From assembly GCA_903904515.1 (NCBI GenBank), contig CAIVCR010000073.1, positions 1 to 64,000 on the forward strand: a DNA stretch of 64,000 bases, given 5' to 3'. The translations under genes and the position numbers were made by a program. The stretch comes from an uncultured Bacteroidia bacterium (GTDB taxonomy: Bacteria; Bacteroidota; Bacteroidia; Bacteroidales; Prolixibacteraceae). Below, piece by piece: positions 44,617-53,441 of the stretch. How positions within the stretch are numbered: the first letter of the stretch is position 1; each line of letters opens with the position of its first letter. Under the pieces are notes generated by a model. The model did not search any database. It was not told where the DNA came from and saw nothing but the letters and a program-made list of their open reading frames with translations.

Positions 44617-46203
44617 ATGAAAAATATATATCTCATCCTATTAACTCTCCTTCTTTCTACCTCGTGTTCGAAAGATTGGGTCGACACCAAACCCAACGGG
44701 CTACCAACAACTGCCTATTTCTGGCAAAGTGAAGACGATGTCAACAAAGCCGTTGCAGCAATGTATGTTTCTTTGCGTTATGAATCAACCTGGGGTCGTA
44801 ACCTTTTCTGGGTGCAGGCTTCCAGTGATGACCTGATCATTGGTCGCTCAAAAGCTGATGCCGAGAATATCAAGAATTTTATCTGTACCGGCCGTGAAGG
44901 ATACACTGTAGGCGCTTTCAATGATGTTTACAGCACGATGGATAAGGCCAACCAGGTTCTGGCAAACATCGACAATGCAAAAAATGTAAGCGATGCGGTA
45001 AAAAACCGGGCTAAAGGGGAAGCTTATTTTATCCGCGGGATAACCCACTTCTGGATGGCTTACCTGTATGGTACGAACAAACAAGGAGTTCCCTATGATG
45101 GTCCGGAAAATGCAGAATACCAAAAACGAATTCCTCCTCAGCTTCCTTCGGTAGCAGACAATTATGCCCAGGTTATTTCTGATTTTACAAAAGCGGCTGA
45201 TCTTCTCCCTTTATTTCAAACTTATGGCACTGCAGATCAGGGCCGTGCACACAAGGCTGCAGCATGGGGTTATATGGTAAAGACTTACGCTTACTGGGCA
45301 GCCTGGGACAACACCAAATGGGCATTGATTCCCGATTTATGCGACAAAATAAAAAATGAAGGGGGTCGTGCCTTGACGAAAGTTTCTGGCGATCCAAAGG
45401 CTAGTTTCAGGGCTGCATTCACTATTGCCCAAAACTGGGGATCAGAATATATGTGGTCTGTAACATCAGGGACACAGGGAGGAAGCGAATTCCCCGGTGT
45501 TGTCCTTGAAAATAAGGGATGGGGTAAATACAACGGCTGGGGATATTTCCAACCCACCGAAGAGTTGTATGAAGAGTATGAGGCGAACGATCCCCGTCGT
45601 GAAGTTACGATTCTCAAATTTGGAGACACTTTCACCTATTTTGGTGAAACCAAGAAATACAACTCCACCAACAGCCTTTCCGGTTTCCAAATGAATAAGT
45701 ACATGGAGCCTTACAGTTATGGGACAGGCGGGAATTCAGGAACCAACGCATTTATCAACCAAAACGGAGATTACCCGACAACGTGTCTGAATCTTCCTTT
45801 AATGCGCTATGCTGAAGTACTGCTCTTTAAAGCGGAAGCCTTGCTGAACCTCAACAGACCTTCAGATGCGGCAACTCCGTTAAACGAAATCAGGGCACGT
45901 GTAGGACTCGCTCCAGTAACCGCACCAACACTTGCTGATCTGAAACACGAACGTCGCTGCGAACTTGCCTGCGAATGGACCGATCGTTTTCATGATCTTA
46001 AACGTTGGGGAGACGTCGATAAGATTCAAATGGCTTTACATGGCAGAAGCCATGCAGACAAAACAAATCCAGATTCTCCATACACAATCGTTCAGGTGTG
46101 GAAAGCCAGGACCTATGATCCTGCAAAAGCTATTGTCTGGCCTTATAACCCGGATGAAATTTCGCGTTCAAACGGCGCTTACAAACAAAATGCAGGCTGG
46201 TAA
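44617..46203 (+). CDS. susD-like: RagB/SusD family surface glycan-binding lipoprotein
   Basis: 528 residues with a lipoprotein signal (LLLSTSC, Cys 17). TPR-rich SusD fold with typical motifs: GEAYFIRGITHFWMAYLYG, the C-terminal LPLMRYAEVLLFKAEALLNLN, PLNEIRARVGL and ERRCELACEWTDRFHDLKRWG. It caps the SusC barrel and binds the glycan. The gene starts 18 bp after susC and is followed by a terminator. Confidence 0.97.
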   Translation: MKNIYLILLTLLLSTSCSKDWVDTKPNGLPTTAYFWQSEDDVNKAVAAMYVSLRYESTWGRNLFWVQASSDDLIIGRSKADAENIKNFICTGREGYTVGAFNDVYSTMDKANQVLANIDNAKNVSDAVKNRAKGEAYFIRGITHFWMAYLYGTNKQGVPYDGPENAEYQKRIPPQLPSVADNYAQVISDFTKAADLLPLFQTYGTADQGRAHKAAAWGYMVKTYAYWAAWDNTKWALIPDLCDKIKNEGGRALTKVSGDPKASFRAAFTIAQNWGSEYMWSVTSGTQGGSEFPGVVLENKGWGKYNGWGYFQPTEELYEEYEANDPRREVTILKFGDTFTYFGETKKYNSTNSLSGFQMNKYMEPYSYGTGGNSGTNAFINQNGDYPTTCLNLPLMRYAEVLLFKAEALLNLNRPSDAATPLNEIRARVGLAPVTAPTLADLKHERRCELACEWTDRFHDLKRWGDVDKIQMALHGRSHADKTNPDSPYTIVQVWKARTYDPAKAIVWPYNPDEISRSNGAYKQNAGW

Positions 46204-46272
46204 ACAAAACGCTGTATAAGTGATAATTACCCCTGTTTTACAGAGAATTACCACTCCAAAATGCATTAAATT

Positions 46273-46304
46273 AACAAGGGCCGGTTTTCCGGCTCTTGTT
46301 TTTT
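46273..46304 (+). terminator. rho-independent terminator after susD
   Basis: AACAAGGGCCGG-TTTT-CCGGCTCTTGTT, a 12-bp stem with one G-U pair, followed by TTTT. It would separate high-level susC/susD transcription from the enzyme genes. Confidence 0.85.
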
Positions 46305-46361
46305 CTACCCATTCATAAGAATATGGTTATTAAAGCAAAAAAAGGGTTGATCATTTCAGGT

Positions 46362-46380
46362 AAACCAATTTAAATGGTTT
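46362..46380 (+). promoter_or_regulatory. possible operator: AAACCA-N7-TGGTTT inverted repeat
   Basis: A 19-bp near-palindrome with an AT-only centre in the spacer between the terminator and the first enzyme gene. It could be a regulator site for the downstream genes; the regulator is not identified. Confidence 0.25.
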
Positions 46381-46502
46381 TATCTTTATCCCATTGTTTG
46401 AGCAGCAGGAATTGAACAGTGCATCTGAATATTACATCGTACCTAAACTGCTGATTGGAATTAATTACCGGTAATAGTTCTCACCTTAAACCAAAAAAAA
46501 AG

Positions 46503-47576
46503 ATGAAGAGAGGACATTTTATTCAAGTTTCAACCCTCTTTGCAGCAACTTCAATATTCCTACCCTTAAGTACGGTAAAGGCTAATATAACTTCATCGTC
46601 AGAGGGAATGGGGAGGGATCTGTCGTCTTTTTGGGATATCTTCTCAAATGATTACCGAACAAATTGTAAACTTTGGATTCACAATAGGTTGAAAAACCCG
46701 GTTATCCCGGCTGGAAAGGAACTCTGGAAAAAGTACTGGACTGCTAACCCTGCCGTGATTAACTTCAACGGAAAATTGCTGGTTTACTACCGGGGTAACG
46801 GGGTTACAACGACTAACGCTGACAGGCATGACCGGATAGCGGTCGGTGAAATTCAGAAAATAACCCCTGATGATTTTGTTTTAAAGGATCTGAATAACAG
46901 GAATTTCATCGTCGATGTTGGAGCAAAAGGGAGCTTTGACGACAGTGATGTATTGGATCCGGGTGTCGTGGCCTTTAAAAACAGGGTTTTTCTCTACTAT
47001 TCCGGTGTTGGCACAGGACCAAACTCCGTAGGTCTGGCAATCAGCGATGATGGAGTCCATTTCGAAAAGCACGGAAGTGTGATTGTTGGTCGTTCACCAA
47101 GCGTAGTAGTTTCAGAGGATAAAATTTTTATGATCTTCCAGAATGATGATGGGAAAGGGTTTCGGGGATTCTATCTGGCAGAGTCGACAGATGGGATCAA
47201 TTTTAAGAAATGTTCAGATGCTCCGGTTCTGGGTGGCCACGAAAACGGATGGGACAAGTTTGTAACGACCGCCCGTATTTACAAAGAGAACGACACTTTT
47301 TTACTCCTCTATGGCGGAAGCCCCGATTTGAATGACCAACCTGACTTTTTCGGATTAGCCAGATCAAAGGATTTGCACACCTGGGAAAAACATCCCGGTA
47401 ATCCGATTTTCGGTCTGGGCGCCAAAGGTGAAGAGGATGGAGGAGCAATCTGGTTTCCTGCACTGATTGACATAGGGAGCCATTATGTGATTATTTATGA
47501 AGGGAGCCGGGGAAGATACTCATGGGACTTATCATCACAGATTTGCATGTCTTCAATTCAAAAGAAATTGAAATAA
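46503..47576 (+). CDS. exported five-bladed beta-propeller glycosidase-like protein (GH43/GH117/GH130-like)
   Basis: 357 residues from the ATG at 46503; the longer frame starting at 46455 only adds a non-conserved tail before the signal peptide (MKRGHFIQVSTLFAATSIFLPLSTVKA). Repeating blade motifs are visible: NPAVINFNGKLLVYYRGNG, DPGVVAFKNRVFLYYSGVG, SPSVVVSEDKIFMIFQND, ARIYKENDTFLLLYGG, FPALIDIGSHYVIIYEGS. This is the GH43/GH130-like fold; the mannan-locus context makes a mannoside-active enzyme plausible, but the catalytic residues cannot be assigned. Confidence 0.65.
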   Translation: MKRGHFIQVSTLFAATSIFLPLSTVKANITSSSEGMGRDLSSFWDIFSNDYRTNCKLWIHNRLKNPVIPAGKELWKKYWTANPAVINFNGKLLVYYRGNGVTTTNADRHDRIAVGEIQKITPDDFVLKDLNNRNFIVDVGAKGSFDDSDVLDPGVVAFKNRVFLYYSGVGTGPNSVGLAISDDGVHFEKHGSVIVGRSPSVVVSEDKIFMIFQNDDGKGFRGFYLAESTDGINFKKCSDAPVLGGHENGWDKFVTTARIYKENDTFLLLYGGSPDLNDQPDFFGLARSKDLHTWEKHPGNPIFGLGAKGEEDGGAIWFPALIDIGSHYVIIYEGSRGRYSWDLSSQICMSSIQKKLK

Positions 47577-47612
47577 AGGAAATAAATTGTTTATCAATAA
47601 AATAAATTCCTT

Positions 47613-49052
47613 ATGGAACGTCGTGATTTTATACAGAAAACGGTAATAAGTGGGGCGGGATTGATCGGAGCTTCTCAAATATCTCCGGTTAGCGCCATTA
47701 ATTCTTTAGCTCCCAAGAAATTTCCCCCGTTACTGGGAAAACGGTTTGTCACCCTATGCATCATGATCCGCACAACCCCATGGGAAGTCTCTCGTGATGT
47801 TAAACTTATTGAAGAGGATGAATCTCCGTATCATACCTTAAAAGTAGTCCGCGATCTTCGTGAAGCTTTTGCCAAAAATAATCCCGACGGACGTCTCACC
47901 TGGGGCTTCACCCTGAATGCACTCGAAGACAAGCGTCCAAATTATCGTGATATCCGCAATTATGTTGTCGAATGTCAACAAATATATGGGGATGAAGTTT
48001 CCTATTTCCCGGGATATTTTCCTGCACTCTACCTCCCCCGTGAGCGGGTAAACCGTGAGATGAGTGAGGCGATACAACTAATATCAGCGCTTGTTGGCGG
48101 AGGTTACCGTCCGCAATCGATCATCGGAGGATTCCTTTCTGCCGAAAACATGCGTTATCTCTCCGAAAAAGAGAATATCCATGTCGCACATGGGGTGATC
48201 TGGAGCCAGCATGCTGTAGATGGCGGCGGAGCGGACGGATCGCCATCGTATCCCTACTACCCTTCCAAAGAGCATTTATGCAAACCGGCACAAGGGAAAA
48301 ATGATTTTATCGATTGTGTAAATCTCGATGGCTGGAGCGTCGACTTTCAGTGTGCCCGGGTAAGCGGCGGCATCGGAGGAACCACCGTGTTCAACAGTGC
48401 ATCAAGCCGTCGTGGGGTGGGCCCTATCGAAACCTATTGCGACTGGGGAATGGAGATCGGACATTTATCGGTGATGCACACACAGTCGATCCATTTCGAC
48501 AAGGGGGTTGAGTTAAATGGGTTCGGATGGATACCCAATATCTGGGAGGCCGCGTTGGTAAAACGCCCGGAACGAAAAGACTGGGGGGAAACATTTATCC
48601 TCGAAGCGATGGCCAAATGGGTTGGAGAAACCAAAAAACGGTGGCCGGATGTCCAGTTTGTGACATTTGGAGAATATGGTGAGATCTGGAGACAACAATA
48701 TCCCGATAACAATCAATGGAATTACCGGTTCGAGGAGCGTGGGCTGGGAATTGGAAACTCGTGGGGTGATGAAGATATTCGCTGGTATATGAATAAAAAT
48801 TTCAGGCTGGCGACTGTTCGCAACTGGCAACAAAATACCCCTGAGATGGTGTACGATTTCACCCGATACGACCTTCCTGCCAAAGAGCCTGTTGATCCAA
48901 GCCCTGAAAAACCGAATAAAGACTGGAGCCTGATGAACCGGATCAATCAAAAAGGGTTACGTCCCCAGGATAAGCCACTACTACTGAAAGATCTGAATAA
49001 AGAAGACCATGATCTTATCGCAAAATATTACCCCTCCCTGTTTAAAATGTAA
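47613..49052 (+). CDS. Tat-exported DUF3863/DUF3864-like protein
   Basis: 479 residues with a Tat-like signal (MERRDFIQ..., hydrophobic to about 30). The body has alpha/beta motifs resembling a polysaccharide-deacetylase or glycosidase barrel (YFPGYFPALYLPRERVNREM, IIGGFLSAENMRYL, HGVIWSQHAVDGGGADGSP, YCDWGMEIGHLSVMHTQSIHF, VQFVTFGEYGEIWR). From memory this resembles the DUF3863/DUF3864 family of Bacteroidota; activity unknown. It lies between the propeller enzyme and the GH92 mannosidase, so a role on the same glycan is likely. Confidence 0.6.
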   Translation: MERRDFIQKTVISGAGLIGASQISPVSAINSLAPKKFPPLLGKRFVTLCIMIRTTPWEVSRDVKLIEEDESPYHTLKVVRDLREAFAKNNPDGRLTWGFTLNALEDKRPNYRDIRNYVVECQQIYGDEVSYFPGYFPALYLPRERVNREMSEAIQLISALVGGGYRPQSIIGGFLSAENMRYLSEKENIHVAHGVIWSQHAVDGGGADGSPSYPYYPSKEHLCKPAQGKNDFIDCVNLDGWSVDFQCARVSGGIGGTTVFNSASSRRGVGPIETYCDWGMEIGHLSVMHTQSIHFDKGVELNGFGWIPNIWEAALVKRPERKDWGETFILEAMAKWVGETKKRWPDVQFVTFGEYGEIWRQQYPDNNQWNYRFEERGLGIGNSWGDEDIRWYMNKNFRLATVRNWQQNTPEMVYDFTRYDLPAKEPVDPSPEKPNKDWSLMNRINQKGLRPQDKPLLLKDLNKEDHDLIAKYYPSLFKM

Positions 49053-49081
49053 AACGCATACAGCCCCTACCTACCTTTGCC

Positions 49082-52000
49082 ATGATCCGAACCAATAAAA
49101 AAAACATCCTTTTATTTCTCTGCTTAACAGTCATTTATACACATCTGACTGGGCAGGAAGCATCCGTTATTCAATTCGTGAATCCCCTGATTGGAACCTC
49201 CAACACGCAAACACCCTCTCTTTGGGGAAGCGAGGGGGGAACTTATCCCGGTGCAGTATCACCTTTCGGCTTTCTGCAGTTGACACCTGAGACACGAAAT
49301 GGTGATTCAAAAGGGTATAATTATAAAGACAATTCCATCCTGTATTTTAGCTGCATCAATCATCCTACCGGCTATCCCGACGGTTCTTCAGGAAGGATCC
49401 GGGTAATGCCCCTGGATGATGGTCGCTCAGTTCTAAACGGGAAATATGAGCGCAGCTTCACTCACCTCGACGAAGAAGCGACTGCTGGCTATTACAGCGT
49501 TTTGTTCAGGGATAATGGGACAAAAGTAGAAGTCTCCGCGGCTGAGCGATCGGGGATGTTTCGGTTTACATTTCCTCCGAATAGTAAACCACGGATCTTC
49601 CTGGGCGATCTGGGAAGTATCCAAACCATCTCAAAAAGGGTACTCAGCGGGACGACAGGTCATGCTATCCTCTCTTTCAGCATGGATTATACCCATAAAG
49701 AGGAGGTTGCAGGGGGGTGTATCGTCACCTTTCCCACGGTCGAGCAGGGGAAAGAGGTGCTAATTCTCAAAATCGGTGTTTCGCCGGTTGATTTTGAAAG
49801 TACGCTCAACAACCTCCGTTTTGAGGCTGATGATTGGGATTTTAATCAGTTTAAAGCGCAAAATCAGCGCAAATGGAATAAGGCACTTTCAGTTATAACA
49901 ATTGAAGATTCTTCAATTATTAATAAAACGGTCTTTTATACCGCACTTTACCATTCTATGCTCATGCCCTGGATCATTTCCGATTTTCTGGGTAACTACA
50001 GAGGTGCAGACAATTTAATTCATAAGACAAAAGGGAAAAACCAATACGGAGGTTTTTCTGCATGGGATACTTTTCGCTCCCTGCACCCCTTGTTGTGCCT
50101 GATCGCCCCTGACCGGCAAAAGGATATGGTCCTTTCGATGCTTGCCCATTTTGAACAAAGTGGCTCTTTGCCTCTTGGGCCGATGACCGGAAACCATGTC
50201 ATCCCCATTATCGTAGATTCTTACCTAAAGGGAATTAACGGCTTTGATAAAGCACTCGCTTTCAAAGCGATGAAAAGCTGCCTGGTCGTAGCCTCCGGTT
50301 CATTGGATTTTTCAGCCTACCGGCAACTGGGATATGTACCTTCATCTTGTTCCGAATCGGTCACAAAAACCGTAGAATTTGCATATGATGACTGGGCATT
50401 GGCTCAGTTTGCAGGAAAAGTTATGAATGATCAGGATGAGTTTAACAAATTACTAAACAGGAGCTTAAATTACCGGAACCTTTTCAGTCCGGCAGCCCTC
50501 GCACTATTACCCCGTCTGGAAAAAAACTTCAACCTGGACCCGGGAAATTCGGGGTATAAGGAGGGAGACCAATGGAGCTACTCGTTGTTTGTTCCGCAAA
50601 ATCCCCGCGACCTCATCAACCTTACCGGCGGAGATCAGGAATTTGCAGCCCGCACAGACACGGCATTGACCAATCAATTTATCCTTTTTGACAACGAACC
50701 GGTTCTGCATGTCCCGTATCTTTTCAATTATGCAAACCGACCTGATCTTTCGCAGAAATGGGTGCGAAACATTATGAAAACCCATTATACAAACTCTCCG
50801 TTCGGATTGCCCGGAAATGATGATCATGGGGCTATGTCAAGCTGGTATGTATTCAGCGCAATGGGATTTTATCCCGTTTGTCCCGGAAGGCCGGTTTATG
50901 ACCTTGGTTCACCACTATTTAAAAAAATAACAATCAATCTTCAAAACGGGAAAAAATGGATTGTGAATTCGAAAAATAATGGACCCGGTCAGCCGTTTGT
51001 CCGAAGTACACTACTTAATGGAAAGCCACTTAACACGGGCTGGATTTCTCATTCATCAATCGTCCAGGGTGGTGATCTGACTTTTGAAATGGATAAAATA
51101 CCAATGTGTGTTCCTCTTGCTCCTGATTTTGCACCATCTTCAGAAACAGCGGCTACTCCCGATTTTAAGATTACCGGGTTTTATCGTTTTCAAAAAGAAG
51201 TTGCTCCCGACCAGCTGTTCTACATCCCTTTCATGGTTCAAAACAAAGGGGGCAAAGGGACAATGATTATCCGGCTTTTTGCCGATGGAAAAGAGATTAA
51301 CAAAAAAAACCTTTTGATCTCCGAAAACTCAACCGCCTTTGATTCGATTGGTTGCCGACTTTATGCGGTTGGAACGCGGATGATCCGGATTGATCAGCTT
51401 TCCGAGCATCCGGTTGATGTTATTCAGCAGAAGGCTAAAACATCGCCCTCCGTTCAAATACTGGAACTTACCAGCAGAAGAATTTACAAGGCAAAAGCCC
51501 CGCTGGAGTACAGTTTCACCATGCAGAATAGTGGAGGTCTAAAACTCAGGACAACTCTCCCGGTTTGGGCAGACGAGGTGATCTGCGAAGAGGAGGTCGT
51601 AACACTTGAGCCGGGTGAGATCAGACAAGTTATGCTAACGGTCACCTTTAAAAAGGAGGGAATACACCGATTGCAGGTTGGTTCGAAATCGCATCAAATC
51701 AAAATATACAGTGAAAATAGCGATTCAAAGGTAATGGATTTGACTACGGGCAACAAAGTAATCAAAGATACGCTGACAGATCAATCCGGACTACTCAACA
51801 GGGCACTTATCCATCGTAATGATGGCGATCGGCTTAATATATCCCGGGGAATCGAGACCGATTCGGTAAATTTTGCGGAGATATTTAAATCGGAAAGCCT
51901 CGATAAACTGGATCAGAAAATAACAGTTATGGCCTGGGTAAAACCAACCAAAGGGAACCATTCGTTGTCGGATATTATCACCAAAGGGGATTTTATTGCA

Positions 52001-52351
52001 CTTCAGGCTTCAGGGAATAAAACGCTATCCTGGTTCGCCGGTGGCTGGGGAAGAGGAAGCTGCAGTGCTAACCTTCCTGCTAACTGGCTCAATAACTGGC
52101 ACCATATCGCGGGAGTTGCCGACGGGAAAATACTGAAAATATACATTGACGGGGTCGAATCGGGAGGCGTGACTATAGACCAATCAGCCAATCTCACCTG
52201 CTCAGCGAAATGGATGATCGGCCGCAATGAAGAATTTCCCGATCAGCGGTTTTTTAATGGATTTGTCAATCATTTTAAGATCTTTGTTGAACCATTAACC
52301 GAAACGGAAATTAAATCGGAGATGCTGCGAGGCAAACCGATGTCAGAATGA
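49082..52351 (+). CDS. GH92 alpha-mannosidase with CARDB-like and LamG extensions
   Basis: 1089 residues with a signal peptide (about 1-24). The GH92 region spans about 28-665: NPLIGTSN, GTYPGAVSPFGFLQLTPETR, FSAWDTFRS, the acid Glu 539 in NEPVLHVPYLFNY and the base/calcium motif GNDDHGAMSSWYVFSAMGFYP with Asp 580/581. GH92 enzymes are calcium-dependent exo-alpha-mannosidases acting with inversion. Two CARDB/Ig-like repeats (about 680-880) and a LamG domain (about 900-1085) follow, which is longer than the usual ~750 residues. Linkage (1,2, 1,3, 1,4, 1,6 or Man-1-P) cannot be read. Confidence 0.92.
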   Translation: MIRTNKKNILLFLCLTVIYTHLTGQEASVIQFVNPLIGTSNTQTPSLWGSEGGTYPGAVSPFGFLQLTPETRNGDSKGYNYKDNSILYFSCINHPTGYPDGSSGRIRVMPLDDGRSVLNGKYERSFTHLDEEATAGYYSVLFRDNGTKVEVSAAERSGMFRFTFPPNSKPRIFLGDLGSIQTISKRVLSGTTGHAILSFSMDYTHKEEVAGGCIVTFPTVEQGKEVLILKIGVSPVDFESTLNNLRFEADDWDFNQFKAQNQRKWNKALSVITIEDSSIINKTVFYTALYHSMLMPWIISDFLGNYRGADNLIHKTKGKNQYGGFSAWDTFRSLHPLLCLIAPDRQKDMVLSMLAHFEQSGSLPLGPMTGNHVIPIIVDSYLKGINGFDKALAFKAMKSCLVVASGSLDFSAYRQLGYVPSSCSESVTKTVEFAYDDWALAQFAGKVMNDQDEFNKLLNRSLNYRNLFSPAALALLPRLEKNFNLDPGNSGYKEGDQWSYSLFVPQNPRDLINLTGGDQEFAARTDTALTNQFILFDNEPVLHVPYLFNYANRPDLSQKWVRNIMKTHYTNSPFGLPGNDDHGAMSSWYVFSAMGFYPVCPGRPVYDLGSPLFKKITINLQNGKKWIVNSKNNGPGQPFVRSTLLNGKPLNTGWISHSSIVQGGDLTFEMDKIPMCVPLAPDFAPSSETAATPDFKITGFYRFQKEVAPDQLFYIPFMVQNKGGKGTMIIRLFADGKEINKKNLLISENSTAFDSIGCRLYAVGTRMIRIDQLSEHPVDVIQQKAKTSPSVQILELTSRRIYKAKAPLEYSFTMQNSGGLKLRTTLPVWADEVICEEEVVTLEPGEIRQVMLTVTFKKEGIHRLQVGSKSHQIKIYSENSDSKVMDLTTGNKVIKDTLTDQSGLLNRALIHRNDGDRLNISRGIETDSVNFAEIFKSESLDKLDQKITVMAWVKPTKGNHSLSDIITKGDFIALQASGNKTLSWFAGGWGRGSCSANLPANWLNNWHHIAGVADGKILKIYIDGVESGGVTIDQSANLTCSAKWMIGRNEEFPDQRFFNGFVNHFKIFVEPLTETEIKSEMLRGKPMSE

Positions 52352-52439
52352 CAACATTGAAGTAAATAAATTTGCAATCCTGAATGGGTTGAATAAATAA
52401 TAAGAACAATATAATGTCGTAATTAATAGTTTCCTCTAT

Positions 52440-52552
52440 TGACCTCCCCCAACCCAGACCTCCCCCAACCCCTCCAGAGGAGGGGAGAAGGAGGGGAGTA
52501 AGGCACTGATTGCTGGCTAAAAGTCTCCCCTTTGGGGAGATTTAGAGGGGTC
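52440..52552. repeat. GC-rich palindromic intergenic repeat (ctcccc/ggggag type)
   Basis: In the 301-bp GH92-phosphodiesterase spacer: GACCTCCCCCAACCC occurs twice (52441 and 52458), then CCCCTCC-AG-AGGAGGGG and TCTCCCC-TT-TGGGGAGA hairpins. The ends (TGACCTCC... and ...AGGGGTCA) are inverted. This type of element is common between Bacteroidota genes. Outside it the spacer is AT-rich and shows no gene. Confidence 0.7.
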
Positions 52553-52652
52553 AAAAAGGAGAAAAGGTGAATTTTAAGTATTACATTATATCTTATCAAT
52601 TACTTAAATCTCAAACTCATAATATATAGTACTAATTTTAACTCTCTTTTAA

Positions 52653-53435
52653 ATGACAAAAATACTCACAGCTCTCCTGTTCAGTCTCTGCGCCATACTT
52701 TCAGCTCAGGCCCAATACACGATCCTGAATACCCACTCACACAACGATTATGAGCAGAAGGTCCCGTTTTTCACCGCTTACAACGCTCACTTTGGATCGA
52801 TCGAAGCCGATATCTGGGCGGTTAATGGTGTGTTGTATGTGGCTCATGACAGTGCTGACATCAAACCATCCAGAACCCTGGAATCTCTTTATTTGCAGCC
52901 TATTGTAAAGTTCTTCAGGCAAAATGGAGGCAAAGCATGGAAAGACTACCCTTCCACCTTTCAATTGTTAATTGATTTGAAAACAGGAGTTGAGCCAACT
53001 TTGTCGTTGCTTGTAAAGGAACTTGGAAAATATCCCGACGTATTCGGTTTGAACGGTAATAAAATTGGTATTCCGGTTGTTATCACCGGCAACAGACCTA
53101 ACCCTTCCGATTTCAGCAAATATCCCCTGAATATCTCCTTTGACGGCCATCTTGACCTCAAATATGACAAAGCGCAATTGAAAAGATTAGCCCTTTTCAG
53201 TGAAGATCTGGAAGTTTTTACCATGTGGAAAGGGGAAACCGCCATTCCTCAAAAGGAGGAGATGAGACTAAAACAGATTGTTGATTCGGTTCATGGGCTG
53301 AACAAAAAAATCAGATTCTGGGATGCCCCTGATGCACCCAATGCATGGAAGACGATGATGAATCTTAAAGTAGATTTTATCAATACTGATCATATTCAGG
53401 AACTGGCAACGTATTTAAAAACACATAAAAACTAA
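52653..53435 (+). CDS. exported PI-PLC/glycerophosphodiesterase-like phosphodiesterase
   Basis: 260 residues with a signal peptide (about 1-20, ending SAQAQ). The active-site-like segments NTHSHNDYEQ, SIEADIWAVNGVLYVAHDS, LLIDLKTG and FWDAPD follow the PLC-like phosphodiesterase TIM barrel (two His, Glu/Asp metal ligands). It should hydrolyse a phosphodiester such as a glycerophospho- or inositol-phosphate link. In a mannan locus this suggests attack on phosphorylated or anchor-linked mannan; the substrate is inference. Confidence 0.8.
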   Translation: MTKILTALLFSLCAILSAQAQYTILNTHSHNDYEQKVPFFTAYNAHFGSIEADIWAVNGVLYVAHDSADIKPSRTLESLYLQPIVKFFRQNGGKAWKDYPSTFQLLIDLKTGVEPTLSLLVKELGKYPDVFGLNGNKIGIPVVITGNRPNPSDFSKYPLNISFDGHLDLKYDKAQLKRLALFSEDLEVFTMWKGETAIPQKEEMRLKQIVDSVHGLNKKIRFWDAPDAPNAWKTMMNLKVDFINTDHIQELATYLKTHKN

Positions 53436-53441
53436 TTGACT

